DNA of 63,590 nt from Verrucomicrobiia bacterium (GTDB lineage Bacteria > Verrucomicrobiota > Verrucomicrobiia > Opitutales > Opitutaceae). The notes beneath the pieces are model-generated. The model worked only from the letters and a program-made list of their open reading frames with translations. It ran no database searches and was not told the origin of the DNA. Where the stretch lies: NCBI GenBank assembly GCA_011525695.1, contig WYBX01000053.1, positions 1 to 63,590 of the forward strand, given 5' to 3'. This document shows positions 54,920 to 63,505 of this stretch, piece by piece. A program made the translations under genes and the position numbers. Every line of letters begins with the position of its first letter. Positions within the stretch are counted from its first letter, which is position 1.

Positions 54920-55882
54920 TTGCTGGCGGGGCGCAAAGCATTGAACGCCTCCTGGGACATCCTCAAGACGCTCTCGGATCCGACGCGGCTGCGACTGCTG
55001 GCCCTGGTGGGTCGCGAGGAGCTTTCGGTCGCGGAATTGCAGGACATCCTTGGGATGGGGCAGTCGCGGATCTCGTCCCAGCTGGCGCTGCTCCGGCAGG
55101 TGAACCTCGTGAGCGACCGGCGCGAGGGGAAGAAGGCTTTCTATTCATTGCGCGGCAGCCTGCCGGCGAAGACGCTCGCGCTGATCCGGTCGGCGGTGGA
55201 GTCGGTGGACGAGCTGCCGGTCATGGCCGAGGATCGGGAGAATCTCGACCGGATCCTGCTGAAACGGCGACGGACGCAGGAGCAGTATTTCAACCTCATC
55301 GCGGGCCGTTTGGGAAAGCATTACTGTCCCGGGCGGTCCTGGGAGGCGATCGGGCACCTGGCGTTGCGGCTGACGCCGGCGATTGACATTGCCGACCTGG
55401 GAGCGGGCGAGGGGCTGGTTTCACAGTTGCTGGCACAGCGGGCGCGGCAGGTGTGGTGCGTCGACAATTCGCCGCGGATGGTGGAGGTCGGCACCGAGCT
55501 GGCGCGGAAAAACGGGCTGGGCAACCTGGCCTACAAGCTCGGCGACATTGAGAAGGTTCCGCTGGGGGATCGCTCGGTGGATCTCGCGATCCTGAGCCAG
55601 GCGCTGCACCACGCGCAGCACCCGCAGGCGGCGGTGAACGAGGCCTTTCGAATCCTCCGGCCAGGGGGCCAGTTGCTCGTGCTGGAATTGAACGAGCACG
55701 GGTTTGAGAAGGCCCGGGAACTCTATGCGGACGTCTGGCTCGGGTTCCGGGAAGGCGCGCTGCACGGATTCCTGAAGAAGGCCGGGTTCACGAAAGTCGA
55801 AGTCGCCACGGTGGCGCGGGAGGCCAGCGAGCCGTTCTTCGAAACCCTGCTGGCGAGCGGAACGAAGGCCGCGCGCGGGTGA
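54920..55882 (+). CDS. ArsR-family regulator fused to a SAM-dependent methyltransferase
   Basis: About 320 residues. Residues 8-75 are an ArsR winged helix (LSDPTRLRLLALVGRE, QSRISSQLALLRQVNLV). Residues about 130-300 are a class I methyltransferase (IADLGAGEGLVSQLLA, DIEKVPLGDRSVDLAILSQALHH). The fused form is common next to methionine-cycle genes in other bacteria; here none is adjacent. It begins at a TTG 3 bases after the greA stop; a TTG at 54941 is also possible. Confidence 0.92.
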   Translation: MLAGRKALNASWDILKTLSDPTRLRLLALVGREELSVAELQDILGMGQSRISSQLALLRQVNLVSDRREGKKAFYSLRGSLPAKTLALIRSAVESVDELPVMAEDRENLDRILLKRRRTQEQYFNLIAGRLGKHYCPGRSWEAIGHLALRLTPAIDIADLGAGEGLVSQLLAQRARQVWCVDNSPRMVEVGTELARKNGLGNLAYKLGDIEKVPLGDRSVDLAILSQALHHAQHPQAAVNEAFRILRPGGQLLVLELNEHGFEKARELYADVWLGFREGALHGFLKKAGFTKVEVATVAREASEPFFETLLASGTKAARG

Positions 55883-56040
55883 GGCTCGGCGCCAGCCGGC
55901 GGCAGCCGCCAGCCCAGGCTGGGATGTTGTCGCGCCGTTGGCGCTACAGATCACGTCACCGCAACCGGGCGGTGGTCTGCTATTCAGAAAGAAAGCGGCG
56001 GGACGCCGCATCCCCAATAAATGGTGTCGTATGTGTATAG

Positions 56041-56068
56041 GCGGCCGGGGCGGAGCCCGGCCCTCCAT
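56041..56068. repeat. 28-base GC-rich repeat, copy 2
   Basis: Identical over all 28 bases to 17267-17294, where it is part of a coding sequence. Here it is intergenic. Confidence 0.8.
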
Positions 56069-56160
56069 GAATCCATTTTCTGATCCCGTGATTCGAAAAC
56101 CGAATCCTGGAGCACAGCGGAATCCGAACCTGTGTCGCTCCGAGCCCTCATGCCGTTCCC

Positions 56161-56181
56161 GAAAATGCCGCAGGCATTTTC
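56161..56181 (-). terminator. Hairpin downstream of the SPT-like gene
   Basis: GAAAATGCC and GGCATTTTC form a perfect 9-bp stem with loop TGC on the minus strand. The T-run is in the second arm, 80 bases after the stop of the SPT-like gene. A direct copy of GGCATTTTCA follows near 56219. Confidence 0.5.
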
Positions 56182-56259
56182 AATGAGCAGCAGGTCGGAT
56201 GCGTCAGCCTCACATTCGGCATTTTCACTTGAACTGCCGTAAGACCGACCGGCTGCTCG

Positions 56260-57456
56260 CTAGAGCTTCCGCACGGCGTAGGCCATCGCCTCGGCGATCT
56301 GCTCGAGCTGTTCGTCGGTATGCATCGCCGAGATGGCGGTGCGAATGAGATCCTTCCCGGCGGGAACGGCGGGTGCAATCGACATGACCGTGAAGACGCC
56401 CTTCTCCAGCAGGGCCTTCCAGAACGGGTAGACGCGTTCCTTGGAACCCAGCACGATCGGCACGGCCGGGGTCTCGCTCTCCCACGTGTCGAGCCCCAGC
56501 GACTTGAGCAAGGCGCGATATTTCCGCGTGTTCGACCAGAGCCGCTCCAGGTGTTCCGGCTCGTCCTGCATGATTTGCAGCGAGGCCTGCGCGCAGGCCG
56601 CCTGGCTCGGGCTGATGGCGGCGGAGAAGATGGTCTGTTTCGAGTTCGTGCGGAGGTATTCGATCACCTCCGACGAGCCGGCCACGAACCCGCCCGTGCT
56701 CGCCAGCGACTTCGAAAGGCTCCCGCAAATGATGTCGATGCGTTCGTTCAACCCGAAGTGATCGGCGGTCCCGCGGCCCTGGCGACCGAGCACGCCGAAG
56801 CCGTGGGCATCGTCCAGCACCGTGAAGCAGCCGTGTTCCTCGGCAATTTCGGAAAGCTCGGGCAATCGCGCGATGTGGCCCTCCATCGAGTAGACGCCCT
56901 CGATCACCAGCATCTTGGCGGCCTCGCTGTTGATGGCATTGAGCACATCTCGAAGGTCGTCCGGGCTGTTGTGCGAGAACCGCTCGACGGTGGCCATCGA
57001 AAGCCGGATTCCGTCCCAGAGGCACGAGTGGATGTTCTTGTCCGCAAGGATGACATCCCCCTTTTGCGCAAACGAGGCCACGCTGGAAAGACAGGCGAGG
57101 TATCCGGCGACACTCACATGGCAGGCCTCGCGGCCGAGAAACGCGGCGAGCCTTTTCTCGAGTTCGAGATGGTAGGTGCGCGAGCCGTTCGAGGTCCGGG
57201 CGCCGGTGGTGCTGGTGCCCCATCGCAGCATGGCGGCGCGGCCGGCCTCGATCACGCGGGGGTGAAACGACAGCCCGAGGTAGTCATTGCTGGAAAGCAT
57301 GATCAGGTCCTTGCCGTCGAGCCTGACCGTCGTGCCGTCCTGCGACTCCATGGCGTGGTAGAACGGGGCGTACTTCAGCCGCATCTTCGTGGCATAGTCG
57401 TCCCGGCAGCGGGCCAGGAGGCTCTTTCGGTCGCGGGTGAAGAAGGATAACGCCAT
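56260..57456 (-). CDS. Alpha-oxoamine synthase, serine-palmitoyltransferase-like
   Basis: With the ATG at 57456 the protein has 398 residues. It is a fold-type I PLP enzyme of the alpha-oxoamine synthase group: LIMLSSNDYLGLSFHPRV, FLGREACHVSVAGYLACLSS, LDDAHGFGVLGRQGRG and the PLP lysine in GSLSKSLASTGGFVAG. The lysine loop is more like serine palmitoyltransferase (SKSxAS) than like BioF or Kbl. It would join serine or another amino acid to an acyl thioester. A start at 57489 is possible. No sphingolipid partners are adjacent. Confidence 0.85.
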   Translation of the reverse strand: MALSFFTRDRKSLLARCRDDYATKMRLKYAPFYHAMESQDGTTVRLDGKDLIMLSSNDYLGLSFHPRVIEAGRAAMLRWGTSTTGARTSNGSRTYHLELEKRLAAFLGREACHVSVAGYLACLSSVASFAQKGDVILADKNIHSCLWDGIRLSMATVERFSHNSPDDLRDVLNAINSEAAKMLVIEGVYSMEGHIARLPELSEIAEEHGCFTVLDDAHGFGVLGRQGRGTADHFGLNERIDIICGSLSKSLASTGGFVAGSSEVIEYLRTNSKQTIFSAAISPSQAACAQASLQIMQDEPEHLERLWSNTRKYRALLKSLGLDTWESETPAVPIVLGSKERVYPFWKALLEKGVFTVMSIAPAVPAGKDLIRTAISAMHTDEQLEQIAEAMAYAVRKL

Positions 57457-57483
57457 GTGGGCCGGAACGTTGAACGGCCCCCA

Positions 57484-57500
57484 TTCCATTGCAAATGGAA
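57484..57500 (-). promoter_or_regulatory. Hairpin in the leader of the SPT-like gene
   Basis: TTCCATT and AATGGAA form a perfect 7-bp stem with a 3-base loop, 28 bases before the ATG at 57456. It could affect translation; it could equally be chance. Confidence 0.3.
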
Positions 57501-57551
57501 AGCCGGGGAGCGGGTTCCGACACCAGCCGACCAAGCCATTTTACAGGAGGC

Positions 57552-57583
57552 AACGGAGGGAGAAACACCCAATGCCCTCCGTT
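57552..57583. repeat. AACGGAGGG inverted repeat
   Basis: AACGGAGGG and CCCTCCGTT, 9 bp each, 14 bases apart, between the GT4 stop and the SPT-like gene. A further CCTCCGTTA follows. No T-run is present. Confidence 0.4.
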
Positions 57584-57633
57584 TCCTCCGTTACCGCTTG
57601 TTCAAGTCCGGACGTTGGCAGCCCCCGTTCCAA

Positions 57634-58830
57634 TCACCCGTGTCGAGGCAGGGTATTGATCCACTCGACCAGTTCGGAAGCATACTGCGGCCAGCTCTTG
57701 AAGCGGCGCGTGCGGGCGGTGGAAACGAGGGATGCGCATTCCCCCGGATTGTTCAGCAGCCGGGAGATCGCATTCGCGATCGAGCAGGGACCAAGGCTGT
57801 CCAGCAGCAGGCCGCCGCCGCCCCGGCCCGATTCGCCGACCGCGCCGCTCGCCGAGCAAATGCAGGGTTTGCCGCGGGCTAGGCTTTCCAGCACCGGCAG
57901 CCCGAACCCCTCGCAAAGGGAGGGATAGACCGTGAAGGCGCAGCGGGCATAGGCAGCCTCCACCTCGGCATCGGAGCCGGGGCCGGCGTAGCGGAGGTCT
58001 CGGCCCGCGGCACGCAACTGCCGGATCCGCGCGAGGGCCGGCGCACCCGTCTGGGGATGGGCGAGCCCGATCAGCTGGAGCCTGAAACGAGCGCCGCGCG
58101 ACCACAGCAGTTCGCAGCCGTCGAGCAGGGCGACATGGTTCTTGCGGCCTTCGATGCTGCCGACGCTGAGAACGACCGGAGGCTCGGAAACAGACTGCGG
58201 GGGTGGAGGCACCTGTACCGGCGGACTGAGTCCCAGGGAAATGGTTCTGACCGGTGGCGGCTGGCGGACGCCCAGCCAGGCCCAATAGTCGAGCAGCGAC
58301 TGCCGCGAGTCTTCGGAGATCGCGGCCACACCATCGAAGACGAGCAGTTCCTGCAGGTAGGCGGGGAAACGCGCGACTGTCCTGGCGGGTGTGAGTTCAG
58401 GATACCGCAGCGCAATCGCGTCATGAAACAATGCGACGCGGGGGCCGCGGAGCGTGGCAGAGAGCGCGGGCAGCGCCTTGGCCACCGCCGGCGAAAAGAT
58501 TTCCGGCACGACGAGTCCGGCATTGGGATTGACTGACGGGCCGGCGGTCGGTCGCTGCAGCAGCCGGCGCGCGCGGCCGCGAAACCTCGCCATCAAGGGC
58601 CAGCGGGCGCCGCGCCGGGCGGCTGGGCTGGACGCTGCGAGGTTGGCCTGCTCCCAGCCTTCGAGCGGCCGCCAGCTGCCGGCATAAGGATCGAATGTGA
58701 TGCCTTCCGCCGCGTTGCCCAACGCTGCGAACAGCGAGCGCACCACGCGCTGGACCCCGGTTCGTGCGCGGGTGTGGCAGGTATGCGACAGATCAACCAG
58801 CAGCGGTTCGGACATGGCAGGTGGCGTCAT
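57634..58830 (-). CDS. Glycosyltransferase, GT4 type
   Basis: A 398-residue GT-B enzyme. The opening LLVDLSHTCHTRARTGVQRVVR is the signature of mannosyl/rhamnosyltransferases of the WbdA/WfcD style; the donor side has VLSVGSIEGRKNHVALLDGCE, YAGPGSDAEVEAAYARC and YPSLCEGFGLPVLESLARGKP. The ATG at 58830 overlaps the stop of the upstream GT-C-like gene (ATGA), so both are one transcript. It resembles the GT4 at 26723. Confidence 0.92.
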   Translation of the reverse strand: MTPPAMSEPLLVDLSHTCHTRARTGVQRVVRSLFAALGNAAEGITFDPYAGSWRPLEGWEQANLAASSPAARRGARWPLMARFRGRARRLLQRPTAGPSVNPNAGLVVPEIFSPAVAKALPALSATLRGPRVALFHDAIALRYPELTPARTVARFPAYLQELLVFDGVAAISEDSRQSLLDYWAWLGVRQPPPVRTISLGLSPPVQVPPPPQSVSEPPVVLSVGSIEGRKNHVALLDGCELLWSRGARFRLQLIGLAHPQTGAPALARIRQLRAAGRDLRYAGPGSDAEVEAAYARCAFTVYPSLCEGFGLPVLESLARGKPCICSASGAVGESGRGGGGLLLDSLGPCSIANAISRLLNNPGECASLVSTARTRRFKSWPQYASELVEWINTLPRHG

Positions 58831-60803
58831 CGTCGGATTTCGAGCCGGGGATCGAAAAGCGCAAAACCAAGCTCGCGGGCACCAGGGTCGCCGGATTCCG
58901 GGACCGGGGGCGCGTCGGTGGAAAGCTCCAGCCGGCCGCGGCCACCGAGCAGTTGCAGTGATTCGAGCCGATGCGACGAAAGCACGGGCCCGGCGGAGAA
59001 GCGCGCGATCTCGCGACCATCCCGCTGCACGACGATGGTGCAAGGTTGCGGCGCCCGGAGACTGAACGAAAAGTCCACTGCGAAGTTGGCGCGCGGCCAC
59101 GACTCGAACTGGAGGGCTGCCTGTCCGGGAGTCCAATACCAGGTGTGCCGCCGGTCATGCTCGCGATCGTGCCAGCCGTTGCCGCGCTGGATCACGGCAG
59201 CGACGGGGCCATCGCGATCCGAGGCCATTTCATTGCTGGACGGCGCGATGATCGGCGCGATGGGCTCCGGCCCACCGGAAGGATCGCCGCTTCGGGCCGG
59301 TGCCCACTCCCAGATAGAGACATCGTGGAGCAAGGCGATATTGCGCCAAGGCCCGGGAATGTGCCGTTCGAACGCCTTCCACTCGTCGATCTCGAACGGA
59401 AACAGGACAGCATAAAGCGGCCGCCGGGCGGATTCGACGGCCTTCACCACCTGGCCGAACCGCTCGGGATTGAGCTGTTCCCAGCGAATGAAGGTGAAAT
59501 CCGTGTAGTAGCGGAGTGCGCCGGTGAGCTGCATGGCGGCAATCACCGCGTCGGCAGGAAGATGGGCCTGCATCCACTCCGTGATGTCGGGATAGACCCG
59601 CTCGGCTTCACCGGCATAAAGCGCCCCGAGTCGGCGGTTCCAGTGCCGCTCATGGGCAGCGACAAGCACGAGGGCCATGCCGGCGAGCAGGATTGAGCGG
59701 ATGGGTGTCATCCAGTGGCGGAACAGGCCGCGAAATCCGAGCAGTCCTCCGACCACGAGAGCTGGGGCGATCGGTAGGAGAAACCGAAGGTACCACCAGG
59801 TCTCATGGGTGAAGACGTAGGCGGAGTAGAACCCGGCGATGACGAGCAGCCAGCCGGCAAGAACCGCGGCGGCCCGCCGGGAGACGCCGCTCCAGGGCAA
59901 GGCGAAGATGCCGAGGACGACCGGCGTGAAGAGCACGGGCAGCCACCGGGCGTAGTGCGCCAGCCCCGGAATGACGGCGTCGAGGCCGAGACCGGCGGAG
60001 TCGCCGTACCCGGTTGTCAGGTACTTGCCATAGGCGGCATGCGTATGAAGCAGGAAGAACACGCCGCCGGGTGCGCCACCGGCGATGAAAGCCGCCCAGC
60101 GCCGCGCGGAGAATCCGAGTGCAATGCCGATTGGCGCGAGCGCGAGTAGGTTGGTCGGGCGCACGAGCACGGCCAATGCAAACGCGCCGCCGGCGGCCAG
60201 CGCCCACGCCGTGCGCTCGCGGCTGCGCCAGGCGGCGAGCACGGCGGCAGTGGTCCAGACCAGGGCCGGGACATCGCTCATCGCCTGGATTCCGAGGTGC
60301 AGGTACACGGGCGACCCGGCGACGATCGCGGCGGCGACGGCGCTCCAGTGGCGGGAAAGTCCAAACAACCGGCCGGTGGCAAACGTGAGCAGGACGCCGG
60401 CGAGGGTGCTGGCGATCATCACGAGGTCGGCCGCGTGTTCCCAGCCAACCAGGAACGAGGCGGCGGCTATGAGCAGGGGAAGCCCGGCAGGATAGGTGGG
60501 CACCTGTTGGCGGCCATCGACGGCCGGCCGGTACCCGAGCGGCATGTAAAGGTAATCGCTTGCAAGGTCCGGATCGAGTTCGGCGAGCGTGTGGGGCGAG
60601 GCGTGGAGCGAACCCGCGCGCAGGTGCCGGGCATGGTTCATGTAGCCGGACGAATCAGAGCCGCCGGCGCAGGCATCGGTCAGGCTCAACAGCAGCACGA
60701 GATAGCCGAGCGTCGCCACGGCGGCGAAACCGAGCGCGAGGGGGCGCCGGGCGGCCGGACTTCGGAGGGCGGCGATGAGGGACGGCAGGGCGCGGGAAAC
60801 CAT
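58827..60803 (-). CDS. Polytopic GT-C-like glycosyltransferase with C-terminal beta domain
   Basis: A 658-residue membrane protein with about ten hydrophobic segments in the first 400 residues. The acidic loop after segment 1 (GGSDSSGYMNHARHL) fits the GT39/GT83-type active-site loop that uses polyprenyl-phosphate sugars at the periplasmic face. Residues about 400-530 are soluble, and the last 115 form a beta-rich domain (HTWYWTPGQAALQFESWPRA, RLELSTDAPP, FALFDPRLEIR). The next gene in the opposite direction ends in a similar domain. Confidence 0.85.
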   Translation of the reverse strand: MVSRALPSLIAALRSPAARRPLALGFAAVATLGYLVLLLSLTDACAGGSDSSGYMNHARHLRAGSLHASPHTLAELDPDLASDYLYMPLGYRPAVDGRQQVPTYPAGLPLLIAAASFLVGWEHAADLVMIASTLAGVLLTFATGRLFGLSRHWSAVAAAIVAGSPVYLHLGIQAMSDVPALVWTTAAVLAAWRSRERTAWALAAGGAFALAVLVRPTNLLALAPIGIALGFSARRWAAFIAGGAPGGVFFLLHTHAAYGKYLTTGYGDSAGLGLDAVIPGLAHYARWLPVLFTPVVLGIFALPWSGVSRRAAAVLAGWLLVIAGFYSAYVFTHETWWYLRFLLPIAPALVVGGLLGFRGLFRHWMTPIRSILLAGMALVLVAAHERHWNRRLGALYAGEAERVYPDITEWMQAHLPADAVIAAMQLTGALRYYTDFTFIRWEQLNPERFGQVVKAVESARRPLYAVLFPFEIDEWKAFERHIPGPWRNIALLHDVSIWEWAPARSGDPSGGPEPIAPIIAPSSNEMASDRDGPVAAVIQRGNGWHDREHDRRHTWYWTPGQAALQFESWPRANFAVDFSFSLRAPQPCTIVVQRDGREIARFSAGPVLSSHRLESLQLLGGRGRLELSTDAPPVPESGDPGARELGFALFDPRLEIRR

Positions 60804-60844
60804 TCTTGCGTTGGCTCGTCTCAGCCAGTGGCTTTTCGCTTTTC

Positions 60845-62470
60845 GTGGCCAGCTTCAAACCCTTTTCCCAGACACAGGTGCGGCGGTGCTGGTGCGCGGC
60901 CTACTTCATCGCGATTGCCGCCTTCGGATGGATCTGCGCGCATTTCTACATTCCGGGCCAGGGGTTCACGTACCTGATCATGTTCAGCGACGCCGAGAGC
61001 GGGCGGTACATCCCGGAACTGCGGGCGATTGATTTTTATGAGTTTGTCGAATCCGGCGGCTACGATGCGCAATGGTATGCGCAGCTTGCGATGCATCCGA
61101 ACGTGGGGGATCCGGTCTTGCAGGAGGCGCTGGACGGGCCGGCTTATCGCGCGCGGCGGATCCTGTTTTCCTGGCTGGCCTACGCCCTGGCCGGCGGCGA
61201 TCCCGTGCGCGCGCTGCACATTTTCGCCGTGGAGAACATCGTTGGGTGGTTCCTGCTGGCCGCGCTGCTCTGGCGGTGGTTCCCGCCCCGCGATGCCAGC
61301 AACTTCGTTCGCTGGTTTGGCGTGATGTATTCGCTCGGGTTGTGCTTCAGCGTGGGAGCCGCCCTGACGGACGGGCCCAGCCTGCTGCTGATCGCCACGG
61401 GGCTCGCCCTGGCCGAGGCCGGCCGGCCCTGGTGGTCCGCGGCGGTCCTGGGGATCGCAGGTTTGGGCAAGGAGACGAACGTCCTTGCGGCCGCGGGGCT
61501 GCTCGAGGGAAGGATGGGCGACGGGCGGCGCTGGTTGCGCTGGATCCTGCAAGGGCTCGTCGTGGCAATCCCACTCGCGGCCTGGGTGGTGGTATTGGAA
61601 TTCTGGATTGGACGGTCCGGCGACCTTGGCCAGCGGAACTTCGCCGGTCCATTTGTCGGATACGTCCAAAAATGGCGCGACAGCCTGGCGGGTTGGGCCG
61701 ACCCCGAGAGCCGGGCCGTGCTGCCCAAGACCCTGCTCGTGCTGGTGTCACTCACGACGCAGTGGCTCTTCTTCGTGCTGCGACCCCGCTGGCGTGAGCT
61801 ATGGTGGCGGGTGGGTGCGGCCTATGCGATGCTCATGATCTTCCTGGGCGGGGCGGTGTGGGAGGGATATCCGGAAGCGGCGGTGCGCGTTCTGCTGCCG
61901 ATGGCGCTCGCCTTCAACGTGCTGGTGCCGCGCGGCCGCTGGTGGTGGGGGGTGCTGCTCCTCGGCAACCTGACCGTCCTGCTCGCACCGGATCCGTTGC
62001 GGCCACCGGCCGAGGGACAGGAGGTCCGTGGATCCGGCGAATTGCGGCGGACCGCCGACACCGGCAAGCCGGTGGATGTCGTTTTTGATCGCAGCTGGCA
62101 TCCACCGGAGCGCCAGGGGAGCGAGCGGTGGCGGTGGAGTCGCGGCCCGGCCCCGCTCACGGTGCAGAATCCGCATCCGTTCGCGCTGGTGGCGGATCTG
62201 ACCTTTCAGCTGGAGAGCGATGGGGAGCGCCGGCTGGTGGTTCGCCAGGACGGCCAAGAGGTCTGGAGCGGCGTGCTGCCGCCGAAGCAGCGGGTGCCGG
62301 TCGAATGGCGCGGGATCCGGCTGAGACCCGGCGCGAACACGTGGCATTTCGAAACGGATACACCCGCCGCGCCGCCGGGCAACGGCGACGAGCGGCTGCT
62401 GGCCTTCCGGATCCGAAACCTCGAGGTGCGTCTGACCGGCCGCGGAGACTATACACAACGTCCGAAATGA
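60845..62470 (+). CDS. Polytopic membrane protein with C-terminal beta domain
   Basis: A protein of about 541 residues with eight to nine hydrophobic segments, beginning CAAYFIAIAAFGWICAHFY. A periplasmic loop has DAQWYAQLAMHPNVGDP, reminiscent of GT-C-type active-site loops. The last 120 residues (RWRWSRGPAPLTVQNPHPFA, VVRQDGQEVW, TWHFETDTPAA, LLAFRIRNLEVR) parallel the tail of the divergent neighbour. The GTG at 60845 is used; the frame opens at a TTG 3 bases from the neighbour's start. The sugar and acceptor are unknown. Confidence 0.82.
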   Translation: MASFKPFSQTQVRRCWCAAYFIAIAAFGWICAHFYIPGQGFTYLIMFSDAESGRYIPELRAIDFYEFVESGGYDAQWYAQLAMHPNVGDPVLQEALDGPAYRARRILFSWLAYALAGGDPVRALHIFAVENIVGWFLLAALLWRWFPPRDASNFVRWFGVMYSLGLCFSVGAALTDGPSLLLIATGLALAEAGRPWWSAAVLGIAGLGKETNVLAAAGLLEGRMGDGRRWLRWILQGLVVAIPLAAWVVVLEFWIGRSGDLGQRNFAGPFVGYVQKWRDSLAGWADPESRAVLPKTLLVLVSLTTQWLFFVLRPRWRELWWRVGAAYAMLMIFLGGAVWEGYPEAAVRVLLPMALAFNVLVPRGRWWWGVLLLGNLTVLLAPDPLRPPAEGQEVRGSGELRRTADTGKPVDVVFDRSWHPPERQGSERWRWSRGPAPLTVQNPHPFALVADLTFQLESDGERRLVVRQDGQEVWSGVLPPKQRVPVEWRGIRLRPGANTWHFETDTPAAPPGNGDERLLAFRIRNLEVRLTGRGDYTQRPK

Positions 62471-62478
62471 TTGCACAC

Positions 62479-62560
62479 GTAGGGGCGCAGACTTGCTGCG
62501 CCCTGAGAGGATTCACGATTGCAGTGAGGGCGCAGCAGTCTGCGCCCCTTCGAGGATCCA
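62479..62560. repeat. Dispersed GC-rich palindromic repeat, copy 7
   Basis: GTAGGGGCGCAGACTTGCTG then CGCCCTGAG, a spacer, GAGGGCGCAGCAGTCTGCG and CCCCTTCG. It fills the 98-base gap between the convergent membrane-protein and methyltransferase genes. Confidence 0.8.
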
Positions 62561-62568
62561 GTCAGGAC

Positions 62569-63351
62569 TTATGACGTCGAAACTGGTTTCACGCAGGCCG
62601 GGTTATGCGGCAGTTTCCGGACGATATAGTTGTAGCTCTCGAAGTCGGCGCCGGCGGCATCGTGCCGGTAGACGTGCACGACGGTGGCGCCGGCCGCCTG
62701 GATCGATTTGCGAACGTCCTCCCGGGCGAGCATGTGCATTTCCATTACGGGCACGGCGGCGGCGGACCGGTTCAACGCGCGCAGCAGCCGCTTGGCGAGC
62801 GTGGCGGGCCAGAGCGAAAGCCGGCGCACGGGCACGGGCCCGGCGGTGCGTTCCGGGACCTGGAACAGTGCGGCGCCGCCCGGGGCGAGGATGCGGGCGA
62901 ACTCCGCAATGTACCGGCGGGCAAACTGGGGCTCCACGTGCTGCAGGGTGATCAGGCTGAGGACGAAGTCGAAGGTGTTGTCGGCAAAGCAGGCGAGATC
63001 GGGCCGGTCGTTATGGAGATACGTGACCCGCCCGCCATGCCGGTTGTGGCGTCGCGCGTGTTCGAGCATCCGGTTGGAGATGTCGATGCCGGTGACGTGG
63101 TCGAAATGGGCGGCGAGGCCCTGGGTCAACCGGCCGACACCGCAGCCGAAGTCGAGCGCGTGGCCGCGGCGCAACGCCGGGCAGTGCGCAAAGACGTGGG
63201 CGAGCGCCGCATCGGTCTCGCGGCGGCCGGTGGCGAAGAACTCGTCCACCTGCCAGCGATTGCCTGCCTTGTCCGGCGCGGTCAGGACCGCCCAAAGCGG
63301 ATCGGTGCGGGCGAACTTCTCCCAGTGGCGGCGGGTTTGCCAGAGCTTCAT
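62569..63351 (-). CDS. SAM-dependent methyltransferase (type 11-like)
   Basis: A 260-residue class I methyltransferase with the SAM motif ALDFGCGVGRLTQGLA, the acidic GIDISNRMLEHA, and FDFVLSLITLQHV. The C-terminal 80 residues are variable. The acceptor is unknown; the nearness of sugar-transfer genes allows a role in glycan or lipid methylation. Start is the ATG at 63351 (MKLWQTRRHW). Confidence 0.88.
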   Translation of the reverse strand: MKLWQTRRHWEKFARTDPLWAVLTAPDKAGNRWQVDEFFATGRRETDAALAHVFAHCPALRRGHALDFGCGVGRLTQGLAAHFDHVTGIDISNRMLEHARRHNRHGGRVTYLHNDRPDLACFADNTFDFVLSLITLQHVEPQFARRYIAEFARILAPGGAALFQVPERTAGPVPVRRLSLWPATLAKRLLRALNRSAAAVPVMEMHMLAREDVRKSIQAAGATVVHVYRHDAAGADFESYNYIVRKLPHNPACVKPVSTS

Positions 63352-63443
63352 CGGACAGTTCGGCTTCTTGAAGTACAGAGCACACGCTGGCGGCGCGCCG
63401 CAAGGGGCCCTTTCGCCCAACCGGGACCCACCACTGCTCCGGC

Positions 63444-63460
63444 GGTCCGCGCAGCGGACC
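63444..63460. repeat. GGTCCGC short palindrome
   Basis: GGTCCGC and GCGGACC, 7 bp, around a 3-base loop, upstream of the methyltransferase start. Role unknown. Confidence 0.4.
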
Positions 63461-63478
63461 TTGCTAACCTGACTTTCG

Positions 63479-63505
63479 CACGAAATCGCGATTTTTCGTG
63501 TTTTT
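63479..63505 (+). terminator. AT-rich hairpin with T-run near the window end
   Basis: CACGAAA and TTTCGTG form a 7-bp stem around TCGCGATT, followed by TTTTT. This has the form of an intrinsic terminator on the plus strand, but no plus-strand gene ends nearby. The rest of 63352-63590 shows no gene. Confidence 0.35.

Larger units (their letters stand above)
55883..56259. other. 377-base gap with the second 28-base repeat
   Basis: Between the convergent ArsR-methyltransferase and SPT-like genes. It holds the 28-base repeat (56041-56068), short GC palindromes such as GCGGCGGGACGCCGC (55997-56011), and a hairpin at 56161. I see no gene or riboswitch. Confidence 0.6.

Noticed and set aside
55883..56259. 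Possible SAH or SAM riboswitch near the ArsR-methyltransferase gene
   Set aside because: Only GC-rich palindromes and a dispersed repeat are present, downstream of the gene rather than before it.
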